NCBI RefSeq assembly: GCF_009646335.1
Contig: NZ_WJBU01000002.1
Coordinates: 310,001-374,000, forward strand
DNA length: 64,000 nucleotides
Direction: 5' to 3'
Origin: Caenimonas koreensis DSM 17982
Lineage (GTDB): Bacteria; Pseudomonadota; Gammaproteobacteria; Burkholderiales; Burkholderiaceae_C
The notes under the pieces are model-generated. The model was not told the origin of the DNA. It saw nothing but the letters and a program-made list of their open reading frames with translations, and ran no database searches. A program made the translations under genes and the position numbers. Shown one piece after another: positions 1 to 10,469 of the stretch (the first letter of the stretch is position 1; each line of letters starts with the position of its first letter).

Positions 1-1
1 G

Positions 2-1057
2 GTTGCGCAGGTGCTGACGCTGGCTCAACTGCATGAGGCGCTGCCCGCGTTCCTGTCCGAATTCGAGTGGGAGGGCTGGCTGCTCTATGGCGGACTGTGG
101 CTGTGGACCGTCGCTGCAGTGGTCCGGCTTCTCCATTCCTTCGCCGTACCACCGCTGCGCCTCGCGGTGGTGAGCGCCTGCATGATCGGCATTTTTGCGT
201 TGAGTGCATGGCAGTTTCCCGACCGGCCGTGGCAGCCTGTGATGGCGCAGGCCGAGCCGGAAGCCGCCAACCGTATGCAGCTGAGCCAGCCGGTGATCGA
301 GGCACAGCAGGCAACGCTGGAGCGCACGCTGCAAGGCGTTGCGCCACATCGTGAGGGGATCGTCGATGTGTATGGCATCGTGTTCTCGCCCTATGCAGAA
401 GGTGAAGTGTTCATGCGTGAAAGCCGGATGGTTGCTGACCTGCTTGCCGAACGCTTCGACGCGCAGGGCCATGTCATCCACCTTGCCAACAACGCCGCGA
501 CGCCCGAGAGCATTGCGTGGGCCACACCCGACAACCTCGATCGCGCTGTGGATGCGATAGCGGCGAAGATGGACCGTGAGAACGATGTGCTCGTGGTGTA
601 CCTCACGTCGCATGGCGCGCGTGACTTCAAGCTTGCCGCGGCGAACCCGCCGCTGGAAGTCGAGCCGCTGAGCCCGGGCGACTTGCGCCGTGCGCTCGAC
701 AAGGCCGGCATCCGCAACCGGGTGATCGCCGTGTCGGCCTGCTATTCGGGCGGCTGGATCGGGCCGCTGTCGAGCGAGTCCACGCTAGTGATGACCGCCG
801 CAGATGCGGACCACACCTCGTATGGCTGCGGCAGCCGTTCCAAACTCACGTTCTTTGGCCGCGCGGTGTTTGATGAGCAGTTGCGCAAGACGCATTCGTT
901 CGAGCAGGCCTTTGCGCAGGCGGTGCCGGTGATCAAGCAGCGCGAGATCGAAGGCAACAAGCCCGACGGCTTTTCGAATCCGCAGATCAGCGTGGGCGAC
1001 CGCATCCGGCCCGTGCTGCATGAGCTGGAGCAGCGGCTGGGCACCCGGCCCGGCTAG
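2..1057 (+). CDS. C13 (legumain-like) cysteine peptidase family protein, 5' end outside window
   Basis: The reading frame is open to the left edge, so the true start probably lies upstream; the first possible start inside the window is GTG at 11. Numbered from that GTG, two hydrophobic segments (about 22-41 and 49-69) suggest membrane anchoring, followed by a soluble domain. The domain shows the C13 dyad: His in TSHG (residue 201) after a hydrophobic strand, and Cys in SACYSGG (residue 244). C13 enzymes cut proteins after Asn/Asp, and bacterial members are mostly uncharacterised. The substrate is unknown. It is followed 70 bp later by an FtsX-type permease on the same strand. Confidence 0.8.
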   Translation, partial: VAQVLTLAQLHEALPAFLSEFEWEGWLLYGGLWLWTVAAVVRLLHSFAVPPLRLAVVSACMIGIFALSAWQFPDRPWQPVMAQAEPEAANRMQLSQPVIEAQQATLERTLQGVAPHREGIVDVYGIVFSPYAEGEVFMRESRMVADLLAERFDAQGHVIHLANNAATPESIAWATPDNLDRAVDAIAAKMDRENDVLVVYLTSHGARDFKLAAANPPLEVEPLSPGDLRRALDKAGIRNRVIAVSACYSGGWIGPLSSESTLVMTAADADHTSYGCGSRSKLTFFGRAVFDEQLRKTHSFEQAFAQAVPVIKQREIEGNKPDGFSNPQISVGDRIRPVLHELEQRLGTRPG

Positions 1058-1127
1058 GCCCATGCGGCAAGCACCATTCAGGCCACCTCCTAATTCGGCA
1101 ATGAGACTTGCAGGTTAACGTCTCCCC

Positions 1128-3650
1128 ATGAACCATCCCTCGCCCTGGCAGCTCGGCTGGCGCACGCTCTGGCGCGATTTGCGCGCGGGCGAACTGCGTC
1201 TGTTGATCGTTGCCGTGACGCTTGCCGTTGCCGCGCTCACTGCAGTCGGTTTCTTTGCGGACCGTCTGCAGGGCGGCCTGACGCGCGATGCGCGGCAGTT
1301 GCTGGGTGGCGACGCCGTCGTCTCCAGTGACAACCCGACGCCAGCCTCGTTCATTGCCAAAGCCCGTGAGCTGGGCCTTGAAGGTGTCACGACGCTGGGC
1401 TTTCCAACAATGGCGCGCGCCAGCGACGAGCAGGGCGGCGGCACGCGGCTGGTAGCGCTCAAGGCCGTGTCGCCGGGCTATCCGCTGCGCGGCAGCCTCA
1501 AAGTCGCGACGCAGGCAGACGGCGAAGGTGCGGCCACGCGCGACGTGCCGGCCCGCGGTGAAGCATGGATCGATGCGCCGCTGCTGGAGGCGCTCGCGTT
1601 GAAGCTGGGCGATACCGTGCTGCTGGGCGATGCAAAACTCAAGCTGGCGCGCGTGATCGTGCTCGAGCCCGACCGCGGTGCCGGCTTCATGAGCTTTGCG
1701 CCGCGCATGATGATCAACCAGGCCGACCTGGCTGCGACGCAGCTGGTGCAGCCCGCCAGCCGCGTGACCTACCGCTTTGCCCTGGCCGGCACCGACGCGA
1801 AGGTGAGCGAGTTCGTCAAGTGGTCGCTGCAGGAAGTCAAGAAGCCCGAGATTCGCGGCGTGCGCGTGGAGTCGCTTGAAGGCGGCCGGCCCGAAATGCG
1901 CCAGACGCTGGACCGCGCCGAGAAATTTCTGAATCTTGTTGCGTTGCTCTCGGCGCTCCTCAGCGCTGTGGCAGTGGCGCTCGCCGCACGTGGATTTGCC
2001 GCGGCCCACCTGGACGACTGCGCGATGCTGCGAGTGCTCGGGCAGAGCCAGAGAACGATTGCCTGGAGCTACACCTTCGAATTCGCCGTCGTGGGGCTCG
2101 CTGCAAGCTTGCTCGGTGTGGCGATCGGGTTCGGCGTGCACTTCGTGTTCATCCTGCTGCTGTCTGGCCTTGTCGATACAGCGCTGCCTGCCGCGAGCCT
2201 GTGGCCGGCTGCATTCGGCGTTGGCATGGGGCTCACACTGTTGATGGCGTTCGGCCTGCCGCCTGTGCTGCAGCTCGCGCAAGTGCCGCCGCTGCGCGTG
2301 ATCCGCCGCGACGTGGGCAACCTCAAGCCGGCGTCGCTCGCCGTGCTGGGCATTGGTGTTGCCGGCTTTGCTGCGCTTTTGATCGGCGCGAGCAGCGACC
2401 TGAAGCTCGGAGCGATGGCGGTTGGGGGCTTTGCCGGCGCCGTCGTGCTCTTTGCGTGCCTGAGCTGGCTTGCAGTCAAGATGCTGCGACCGCTGGTGAA
2501 CGAAGCCACAGCGCCGCGCTGGCTGGTGATGGCCACGCGGCAGATCTCTGCGCGGCCCGCGTATGCCGTGGTGCAGGTGAGTGCGCTGGCCGTCGGCTTG
2601 CTCGCGCTCGTCTTGCTCGTCTTGTTGCGCACCGATTTGATTTCCAGCTGGCGGCGCGCGACGCCTGCCGATGCGCCCAATCGGTTCGTGATCAACGTCA
2701 TGCCCGAGCAGGGCAACGCGTTCCAGCAGAAGTTGCGCGATGCCGGCGTGACGCGGTTCGACTGGTTCCCGATGATCCGCGGCCGCCTTGTGGCCGTGAA
2801 CGGCAAGACAGTGACGCCCGACGACTACGTTGAAGACCGTGCCAAGCGGCTGGTTGATCGCGAGTTCAATCTGTCGACCTCTGCGGCGCAGCCCGAGCAC
2901 AACCAGATCGTGGCGGGCAAGTGGCAGCAGGAGGAGCGCGGCGCCGTGAGTGTCGAAGAAGGCATCGCGACCACGCTGGGCCTGAAGCTGGGTGACGAAC
3001 TGCGCTTTGACATTGGCGGCATCCAGACCAGCTCGAAGATCACCTCACTGCGCAAGGTGGACTGGGGCTCGATGCGCGCGAACTTCTTCGTGATCTACCC
3101 GGTGACGACCCTGCAGGACGTGCCGGTGACGTACCTCAGCGCCTTTCGCGCGCCCGACCGCAAGGGCTTCGACAGCGAGCTCGTGCGCGCGTTTCCGAAC
3201 ATCACGAATGTGGACATGACCACGGCCATCAACCAGGTGCAGGGCGTGCTCGACAAGGTGATTCGCGCGGTGGAGTTCCTGTTCGGCTTCACGCTCGCGG
3301 CGGGCATCGTCGTGCTGTTCGCGGCGGTGCAGGCCACGCGTGAAGAACGCGCGCGTGAATTCGCGATCATGCGGGCCGTGGGCGCAAGCAGCCGGCTGCT
3401 GCGGCAGGTGCAACGCGCGGAGCTGGCGGGCGTGGGCTTGCTCGCCGGTTTTCTGGCGAGCATCGTGGCGAGTGCGATCGGCTGGGCGATGGCGAAGTAC
3501 GTGTTCGACTTCGACTGGACGGCCTCGGCCTGGGTGCCGTTGTTTGGCGCTGTCGCCGGCGCATTCCTGGCTCTGGCCGCCGGCTGGTGGGGCCTGCGCG
3601 AGGTGTTGAACCGGCCTGTCGTCGAGACGCTGCGGCGGGCGGCCGAGTAG
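1128..3650 (+). CDS. FtsX-like ABC transporter permease (YbbP type)
   Basis: This 840-residue membrane protein has the architecture of the YbbP-like branch of FtsX permeases: an N-terminal membrane helix (about 23-42), a periplasmic domain, a central block of helices (about 265-470), a second periplasmic domain, and a C-terminal three-helix FtsX domain (about 710-830). That domain contains the usual stretch EERAREFAIMRAVGAS. Such proteins normally pair with a small ATPase (YbbA type). No ATPase gene is visible next to it here, so the partner must lie elsewhere or upstream of the window. The family is linked to lipid or lipoprotein handling in the envelope; the exact role is not known. Confidence 0.85.
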   Translation: MNHPSPWQLGWRTLWRDLRAGELRLLIVAVTLAVAALTAVGFFADRLQGGLTRDARQLLGGDAVVSSDNPTPASFIAKARELGLEGVTTLGFPTMARASDEQGGGTRLVALKAVSPGYPLRGSLKVATQADGEGAATRDVPARGEAWIDAPLLEALALKLGDTVLLGDAKLKLARVIVLEPDRGAGFMSFAPRMMINQADLAATQLVQPASRVTYRFALAGTDAKVSEFVKWSLQEVKKPEIRGVRVESLEGGRPEMRQTLDRAEKFLNLVALLSALLSAVAVALAARGFAAAHLDDCAMLRVLGQSQRTIAWSYTFEFAVVGLAASLLGVAIGFGVHFVFILLLSGLVDTALPAASLWPAAFGVGMGLTLLMAFGLPPVLQLAQVPPLRVIRRDVGNLKPASLAVLGIGVAGFAALLIGASSDLKLGAMAVGGFAGAVVLFACLSWLAVKMLRPLVNEATAPRWLVMATRQISARPAYAVVQVSALAVGLLALVLLVLLRTDLISSWRRATPADAPNRFVINVMPEQGNAFQQKLRDAGVTRFDWFPMIRGRLVAVNGKTVTPDDYVEDRAKRLVDREFNLSTSAAQPEHNQIVAGKWQQEERGAVSVEEGIATTLGLKLGDELRFDIGGIQTSSKITSLRKVDWGSMRANFFVIYPVTTLQDVPVTYLSAFRAPDRKGFDSELVRAFPNITNVDMTTAINQVQGVLDKVIRAVEFLFGFTLAAGIVVLFAAVQATREERAREFAIMRAVGASSRLLRQVQRAELAGVGLLAGFLASIVASAIGWAMAKYVFDFDWTASAWVPLFGAVAGAFLALAAGWWGLREVLNRPVVETLRRAAE

Positions 3651-3687
3651 TCTTGGCGGCTGGCGCCCGGCGCCCATCGCCGACAAT

Positions 3688-4095
3688 ATGGCGATGCAAA
3701 TCCAGGACAAACCGCCTTTTGACACGCCCTTTGAGTGGATGGGCGGTGAAGACAAAGTCCAGGCGCTGGTCACGCGCTTTTACGACCTGATGGACCTCGA
3801 GCCAGCCTACGCCGACTTGCGCGCCACACACGGCTCGCACCTGGACCGCGCGCGCCAGCACCTGTTCTGGTTTTTGTGCGGCTGGCTGGGCGGCCCGCAG
3901 TACTACACCGATAAATTCGGCCACCCCCGGCTGCGCATGCGCCACATGCCTTTTGCCATCGGCATCAAGGAGCGTGACCAGTGGCTGGCCTGCATGGACC
4001 AGGCCATGGGCGAGACCGGCGTGGATGACAAACTGCGTGCCCGCCTGCGAGAATCGTTTTTCCAAACGGCTGACTGGATGCGCAACACACCCTGA
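3688..4095 (+). CDS. Group II truncated haemoglobin
   Basis: The 135-residue protein has the length and motifs of a group II (trHbO-type) globin: a YYTDKFGHPRLRMRHMPF segment carrying the proximal haem His (residue 86), and a Trp at the G8 position (residue 99) typical of group II. Such globins bind O2, NO or peroxide in the cytoplasm and are tied to redox or nitrosative stress handling. A second ATG two codons later is also possible as start. It is followed 8 bp later by a small membrane protein, so the two may be co-transcribed. Confidence 0.92.
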   Translation: MAMQIQDKPPFDTPFEWMGGEDKVQALVTRFYDLMDLEPAYADLRATHGSHLDRARQHLFWFLCGWLGGPQYYTDKFGHPRLRMRHMPFAIGIKERDQWLACMDQAMGETGVDDKLRARLRESFFQTADWMRNTP

Positions 4096-4103
4096 GGGAC
4101 CAC

Positions 4104-4529
4104 ATGCTGCCTATCGCCATTTCCATGATTTCGACGGTGTTGCTGCTCGTCTTTCTTGGTTTTTTCGTGTTGAGCTCGACGCCGCTGCTGGTGCTCAAGC
4201 ATGACGTGCCGATGGATTCGCGGGTGGTGCGGCAGGTTTTTCACTACTGCTACCGGCTGGTCACCGTTGCCGGTGTGGGCGCCGCGATCGGCTACAGCTG
4301 GTCGGGGCGATTCGCGCTGGCCATCAGCGTCGGCTGTATCGCCGCGCTGGCGCTGTTCATGCACGAATGGCTGCTCACGCGCATGGACGCATTGCGCGTC
4401 ACGATGCACGACAACGGCGGTGACCCCGCGCAGATTTCCAGATTCCGCAAGCTGCATGTCGGCGCGATTGCGCTGAACGTCACGCAGCTCGTTGCACTCG
4501 GCGTGGCGCTGCGGCAGCTCAACCTTTGA
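4104..4529 (+). CDS. Small integral membrane protein, function unknown
   Basis: A 141-residue protein that is largely hydrophobic, with predicted helices near residues 3-28, 48-70, 72-92 and 120-137. No recognised domain. It lies directly behind the truncated haemoglobin gene and converges with the Smr gene, sharing 11 bp at the 3' ends. Co-transcription with the globin is inference from spacing. Confidence 0.7.
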   Translation: MLPIAISMISTVLLLVFLGFFVLSSTPLLVLKHDVPMDSRVVRQVFHYCYRLVTVAGVGAAIGYSWSGRFALAISVGCIAALALFMHEWLLTRMDALRVTMHDNGGDPAQISRFRKLHVGAIALNVTQLVALGVALRQLNL

Positions 4530-5151
4530 GCAGCACAACCAGCGCACCCGCGCCGCCTTCATCGCCGCGCGCCTGAACAAAGGCGAGCACTTCGTTCTTC
4601 TGCACCAGCCAGCTGTGCACGCGGCCCTTGAGCACGGGTGTCTTGCCCGGTGAGCCTAGCCCTTTGCCATGCACGACCCGCACGCAGCGCCAGCCGCGCT
4701 TGTGCGCCTCGCGGATGAAGCCAGCCAGCGCCTCGCGTGCTTCTTCACGGCGCAGGCCGTGCAGGTCGATCTCGCCCTGAATGCTCCAGCCGCCCTTGCG
4801 CAATTTGCGAGTGACATCGGTGCCGACACCGGGCCTGCGAAAACTCAACGCATCATCCACATCGAGCAGTGTCGTCGCGTCGAATTCGTCGCTGATGGCT
4901 TCTTGCAGCACACGCTGCTCGTCGAGCTGCTTTTGCACCGCGACTGGCGGCGGCTGCCCGGGTGAGAGGTTCACGCGCTGGCGATGCTTCAGGGGTTCGA
5001 CCTTGCCGGCGGCACGCGCAAAAAGGTTGGCATCAGCCTGGGCCCGGCGCTCGGCCTCACGCCGCGCCGCTTCCTGTGCGGCTGCAACGCGCTGCTGCGC
5101 GGCCAGCAGCTTCTGGATGTGGTGAAGGTCCTGGAGCGATTTCGCTTTCAT
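4519..5151 (-). CDS. Smr/MutS2-type domain protein
   Basis: 210 residues. The N-terminal third is Ala/Arg/Glu-rich and probably a helical or coiled region. The C-terminal Smr domain carries the two hallmark motifs DLHG (129-132) and HGKG (161-164). Smr domains act as nucleases or nucleic-acid binders, in DNA repair or ribosome rescue. The specific role of this stand-alone protein is not determined. It sits behind radC on the same strand, 39 bp away. Confidence 0.88.
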   Translation of the reverse strand: MKAKSLQDLHHIQKLLAAQQRVAAAQEAARREAERRAQADANLFARAAGKVEPLKHRQRVNLSPGQPPPVAVQKQLDEQRVLQEAISDEFDATTLLDVDDALSFRRPGVGTDVTRKLRKGGWSIQGEIDLHGLRREEAREALAGFIREAHKRGWRCVRVVHGKGLGSPGKTPVLKGRVHSWLVQKNEVLAFVQARGDEGGAGALVVLLKG

Positions 5152-5190
5152 GACTGCAAACGCCCGGCTCCTGAAGTAAGTACAACACCA

Positions 5191-5865
5191 TCAAACAAGG
5201 CCCTGCTCGGCCATCGACAACGCCTCGCCGCGAGCGACGATGACGTGATCGAGCACGCGCACATCGATCAGCGCGAGCGCTGCCTTCAGCGTCTGCGTGA
5301 TGGCCTCGTCCGCCCGCGAGGGCTGCACGTTGCCGCTGGGGTGATTGTGCGCGAGGACGACTGCCGCAGCGTCGAGTGCCAGCGCATGCTTGACCACCTC
5401 GCGTGGGTAGACGCTGGTTTGCGTCAATGTCCCGCGAAAGAGTTCGCGCAACTCGATCATGCGGCTCCTTGCATCGAGGAACAGCACGGCAAACACTTCG
5501 TGGCTTTTCATGGCCAGCTGCATCTGCAGGTACTGCTTGACGGTGGACTCCGACGCCAGCACTTCGCGCGCCTTGAGTTGCTCGGCCATGGCCCGCCGCG
5601 CGAGTTCGAGCACGGCGATGAGCGATGCGCGCTTGGCCTTGCCGCCCAGTCCTTTGAAGTTTTTGAGGTCGTCAGCGGTCGCATGCAGCAAGCCGGCCAG
5701 CCCGCCATAGCGCTCCAGCAGCTCCGACGCCATCTGCATCACGCCGCGGCCGGCGGTGCCTGTGTTGAGCAGGATGGCGAGCATTTCGGTGTCGCTCAAC
5801 GCGGCGGGTCCGCGCTCCAGCAGTTTTTCGCGCGGCTGCGAATCGGAAGGTATGTGTTTGATCAT
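5191..5865 (-). CDS. radC: RadC family JAB/MPN-domain protein
   Basis: 224 residues, the usual length for RadC. The N-terminal helix-hairpin-helix-like region ([13 protein letters not shown], around 67-79) is followed by a JAMM metal-binding core: HNHPSG (His 173 and 175) and a downstream Asp (186). RadC was named for DNA repair, but its biochemical role is unsettled; the JAMM core suggests a metal-dependent hydrolase. It is divergent from the FKBP gene, with a GT-rich 230-bp gap between their starts. Confidence 0.92.
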   Translation of the reverse strand: MIKHIPSDSQPREKLLERGPAALSDTEMLAILLNTGTAGRGVMQMASELLERYGGLAGLLHATADDLKNFKGLGGKAKRASLIAVLELARRAMAEQLKAREVLASESTVKQYLQMQLAMKSHEVFAVLFLDARSRMIELRELFRGTLTQTSVYPREVVKHALALDAAAVVLAHNHPSGNVQPSRADEAITQTLKAALALIDVRVLDHVIVARGEALSMAEQGLV

Positions 5866-5970
5866 GTGCTGCTGAGCTTGTCATTGCTGTGTTCGTGTTT
5901 TGTGCCGCTGCTTGTGTGGTTGGTTACAGCGGTTTGGTGTCTTTTGTGTTTTGGCTGCTGGCAACGGTTT

Positions 5971-6013
5971 GGGGGTGGGCTGCGGACGTTGGGCGGCCTT
6001 TTCCCTCCGTGTC
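5971..6013 (+). repeat. Dispersed intergenic repeat, copy 1
   Basis: This 43-bp stretch, starting GGGGGTGGGCTGCGGACG, recurs at 8490-8532 with two mismatches, and part of it recurs inverted at 8598-8625. It lies in the radC/FKBP divergent gap. Such multi-copy GC-rich motifs in gaps are usual for REP-like elements. Confidence 0.7.
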
Positions 6014-6095
6014 CCCCGCCGGCCCTATGGGCGCCCCGAACCGCAGACAGCCAACAACTGTTCCTACAATGGGCGCTACATCACTGGTGACCCGA

Positions 6096-6572
6096 ATGCC
6101 TTCTCCCACGCCCCGGATACAGCCGGGCTCCTTTTTGACGCTGCACTACCGCCTGGCTGGCCCGGGCGGCGACATCATCAACACGTTCAACGACAAACCC
6201 GCCACGCTCACGCTGGGCAGTGGGGAGCTGTCGCCTGCAGTCGAGAAGCGACTGATCGGCCTGGAAGAGGGCGCGCACTGCACATTCGAGATACCGCCCG
6301 GCGAAGCATTCGGCGACCGCAATCCCGAGATGCAGCAGTGGGTAGCGCGCAAGCTGCTCAATCAAATGGGCGATCCGCTGGAGAATTACCAGGTGGGCGA
6401 GGTGGTGCAGTTCCCCACACCCGACGGCATGGCCAGCTATGCGGGCTCGGTGGTGCAGGTGGGCAAAGACGGTGATGGTGATGGCAAGGCCGATGCCGTG
6501 CTGTTCGACTTCAACCACCCGCTCGCGGGGCACGGCGTCACGTTCGAAGTGAAAGTGGTAGGTGTCCTATGA
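6096..6572 (+). CDS. FKBP-type peptidyl-prolyl cis-trans isomerase (SlpA/SlyD-like)
   Basis: 158 residues from the ATG at 6096, which has GGTGA five bases upstream; an in-frame ATG at 6069 lacks such a site. The fold markers are present: an FLTLHYRL strand, a GSGELSPAVEKRLIGLEEG flap-proximal region and an inserted IF-like domain around residues 75-130, as in SlyD/SlpA. It catalyses proline isomerisation and acts as a folding helper in the cytoplasm. It is followed 12 bp later by ispH, an arrangement also seen in E. coli (fkpB-ispH), so an operon is likely. Confidence 0.9.
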   Translation: MPSPTPRIQPGSFLTLHYRLAGPGGDIINTFNDKPATLTLGSGELSPAVEKRLIGLEEGAHCTFEIPPGEAFGDRNPEMQQWVARKLLNQMGDPLENYQVGEVVQFPTPDGMASYAGSVVQVGKDGDGDGKADAVLFDFNHPLAGHGVTFEVKVVGVL

Positions 6573-6584
6573 AATGCACCTGCA

Positions 6585-7523
6585 ATGACTGAGGCAGCTG
6601 TGGAAATCTTTCTGGCCGAGCCGCGCGGCTTTTGCGCAGGCGTCGACCGTGCCATCGACATCGTTGAGCACGCACTCAAGAAGTTTGGCGCGCCCATCTA
6701 CGTGCGCCACGAGATCGTTCACAACACCTACGTCGTGAACGACTTGAAAGCCAAGGGCGCGATCTTCATTGAAGACCTCGCTGAAGTGCCGCCGGGCTCC
6801 ACACTTGTTTTCTCCGCACACGGTGTGAGCAAAGCGGTGGAACAGGAAGCGCGCGCACGCGGCTTCGACATCTTCGATGCGACATGCCCGCTCGTGACGA
6901 AGGTGCACGTCGAGGTCGCCAAGCTCGCCAAGGAAGGCTACGAGTTCATCATGATCGGCCACAAGGGCCATCCCGAAGTCGAAGGCACGATGGGCCAGCT
7001 CGACCACGGCATCCACCTGGTCGAAGACGTGGAAGACGTCGCGCACGTGCAGCCCGCGCAGACGAAAAAGCTTGCCGTTGTCACGCAGACCACGCTGTCG
7101 GTCGACGACGCAGCCGAAATCAGCGCCGCCGTGCGCAAACGCTTCCCGAGCATTCGCGAGCCAAAGCAGCAGGACATCTGCTATGCCACGCAGAACCGGC
7201 AGGACGCGGTGAAGATCATGTCGCCGCAAATCGAGGTGCTGATCGTCGTCGGCAGCCCGACCAGCTCGAACAGCAATCGCCTCGCCGAACTCGCGCGCAA
7301 GCTCGGCGTGCCGAGCTATATGGTCGATAGCGCGCAAGAGCTGCAGCCTGAGTGGCTGGAGGGCAAGTCGCGGGTGGGGCTGACGGCAGGTGCATCCGCG
7401 CCCGAAGTGCTGGTCAAGCAGGTGATCGACCGCGTGAAGTCGTTAGGTGCAGTGTCCGTGCGCAAGATGGACGGCATCCAGGAGACCGTGAAGTTTCCGC
7501 TACCCAAGGGCCTTCGGATTTGA
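6585..7523 (+). CDS. ispH: 4-hydroxy-3-methylbut-2-enyl diphosphate reductase
   Basis: 312 residues, the standard length. The three cysteines that hold the iron-sulfur cluster are in GFCAGV (17), ATCPLV (101) and ICYATQN (199), and substrate-pocket His residues are at HNTY (46) and GHP (129). The enzyme makes IPP and DMAPP in the last step of the MEP isoprenoid pathway. The stop codon overlaps the likely TTG start of the next gene (TTGA), so translation of the two is probably coupled. Confidence 0.97.
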   Translation: MTEAAVEIFLAEPRGFCAGVDRAIDIVEHALKKFGAPIYVRHEIVHNTYVVNDLKAKGAIFIEDLAEVPPGSTLVFSAHGVSKAVEQEARARGFDIFDATCPLVTKVHVEVAKLAKEGYEFIMIGHKGHPEVEGTMGQLDHGIHLVEDVEDVAHVQPAQTKKLAVVTQTTLSVDDAAEISAAVRKRFPSIREPKQQDICYATQNRQDAVKIMSPQIEVLIVVGSPTSSNSNRLAELARKLGVPSYMVDSAQELQPEWLEGKSRVGLTAGASAPEVLVKQVIDRVKSLGAVSVRKMDGIQETVKFPLPKGLRI

Positions 7524-8458
7524 ACCGCCAGCAGATCATCGACGCGACTCGTCGCGCCGCCGCGCGCACGCCCGGCCTCATTCGACGCACGCCGTTGTGG
7601 AGGCTGCCCGCAAGCGCCTTTGGCATCAATGCCGCGCAAGTGTGGTTGAAGCTCGAACACATGCAGGTGGGCGGCAGCTTCAAGGCGCGCGGCATGTTGA
7701 ATCGCTTGCTTGCGAACGACATTCCGGCCAGCGGCGTGATCGTCGCTTCCGGTGGCAATGCCGGTATTGCGACGGCAGCTGCCGCGAAGGCACTCGGCGT
7801 GAAATGCGAAGTGTTCGTGCCAACAGTGTCGAGCGCGATGAAGCAGGCCAAGCTGCGCGAGCTCGGTGCGAAGGTGGTTGTCACCGGCGCGGTTTATGCC
7901 GAAGCGCTCGAAGCGTGCCTTGCGCGCCAGCAGGAAACCGGCGCACTCCTCACGCACGCGTATGACCAGGCTGAAGTCGTCGCAGGCGCAGGCACGCTGG
8001 CACAAGAGATCGAGGCGGACGGCGGCTTGCCCGACAACGTGCTCGTGAGTGTCGGCGGTGGCGGCTTGATCGCCGGCATCGCGGCGTGGTTCGAGCAACG
8101 CTCGCGTGTCGTCGCGCTCGAGCCCGTGCTCGCCCCCACGTTGTTCGACGCACGGCGTGCAGGCGAGCCGGTTGATGTTGCTGTCAGCGGTGTAGCCGCT
8201 GATGCTCTCGGCGCCAAGCGCATAGGCGCGATCGCGTGGGACATCACGCAGCAGCACGTCAAAGATTCATTGGTGTTGCCCGACGACGCGATTCGCGCTG
8301 CGCAGTTGTGGTTGTGGAAAGAGATGAAGCTGGCGGTGGAGCCTTCCGCTGCGTTGGGTCTTGCTGCTTTGCAAACGGGTGCGTACATCCCGCGTCGTGA
8401 CGAGACTGTGTGCCTTGTGATCTGCGGCGCGAATCTGGATCCTTCTACGCTTTCTTGA
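7520..8458 (+). CDS. Threonine/serine dehydratase-like PLP enzyme
   Basis: 312 residues from TTG at 7520, chosen because homology begins there and the codon overlaps the ispH stop; the frame is open further upstream, but that part only shadows ispH. The PLP lysine is in GSFKARG (55), the Asn loop is SGGNAGIA, and the phosphate-binding Gly loop is SVGGGGLIAG. Length matches single-domain catabolic or serine-type dehydratases without the ACT regulatory domain, so allosteric control by isoleucine is unlikely. Exact substrate is not decided by sequence. Confidence 0.88.
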   Translation: MNRQQIIDATRRAAARTPGLIRRTPLWRLPASAFGINAAQVWLKLEHMQVGGSFKARGMLNRLLANDIPASGVIVASGGNAGIATAAAAKALGVKCEVFVPTVSSAMKQAKLRELGAKVVVTGAVYAEALEACLARQQETGALLTHAYDQAEVVAGAGTLAQEIEADGGLPDNVLVSVGGGGLIAGIAAWFEQRSRVVALEPVLAPTLFDARRAGEPVDVAVSGVAADALGAKRIGAIAWDITQQHVKDSLVLPDDAIRAAQLWLWKEMKLAVEPSAALGLAALQTGAYIPRRDETVCLVICGANLDPSTLS

Positions 8459-10108
<1,650 letters not shown>

Positions 10109-10151
10109 TCGGTTAGAATTTGCGGCTTCGCACCACAGCGAACCCGAATCA

Positions 10152-10242
10152 GGAGCGGTGGCAGAGTGGTCGAATGCGCCGGACTCGAAATCCGGTGTAC
10201 GGTTATGCCGTACCGTGGGTTCGAATCCCACCTGCTCCGCCA
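10152..10242 (+). tRNA. tRNA-Ser (anticodon CGA)
   Basis: 91 nt including an encoded CCA. The acceptor stem GGAGCGG pairs with CTGCTCC, with one G-U pair. The anticodon loop CTCGAAA places CGA at 10186-10188. There is a long class II variable arm (GTACGGTTATGCCGTAC) and a GGTTCGAATCC T-loop region. It reads UCG serine codons. A TAGAAT sequence at 10114-10119 could be its -10 box, but no good -35 is visible, so it may instead be read through from serS. Confidence 0.97.
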
Positions 10243-10253
10243 ACACACCAGAA

Positions 10254-10279
10254 AAAAGCCCTGACCAATCAGGGCTTTT
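10254..10279 (+). terminator. Rho-independent terminator after tRNA-Ser
   Basis: An 11-bp perfect stem (AAAAGCCCTGA / TCAGGGCTTTT) with a four-base loop, followed by a pyrimidine-rich tail. It lies 11 bp past the tRNA 3' end and, because the stem has A and T ends, could also work in the other direction. Confidence 0.85.
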
Positions 10280-10285
10280 CTCTTT

Positions 10286-10469
10286 CCGGCGGCCGTATCG
10301 CTTGGCTCACCCAGTCAACTCTTCATGATGCTGCCCAGCGACCGACCCTGGCGGGTTCGATGCGAGTTCGCAGCCGCTCGTGATGCTGCGTTGGGTCAAG
10401 GGCAAGTGGCAGCTCGCCGATTGAGGTTGCGGGTCGGGTGGCGGGTGCCATCTGTGTCCGCGCGCCGTG
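10286..10469. other. Gap without recognised gene; possible 3' gene remnant
   Basis: No gene with a start is seen. In one plus frame a short open stretch ending at the TGA at 10422 reads like the tail of a protein (for example LRWVKGKWQLAD), but nothing upstream continues it. It could be the last trace of a deleted gene, or chance. Confidence 0.3.

Noticed and set aside
987..2900. 637-codon open frame antisense to the FtsX-like permease
   Set aside because: Composition is His/Gln/Arg-rich with no hydrophobic core; sense frame has all FtsX features.
5889..6095. N-terminal extension of the FKBP gene with a hydrophobic stretch
   Set aside because: It is translated from the dispersed repeat region, has no matching part in FKBP proteins, and a better ribosome site serves ATG 6096.
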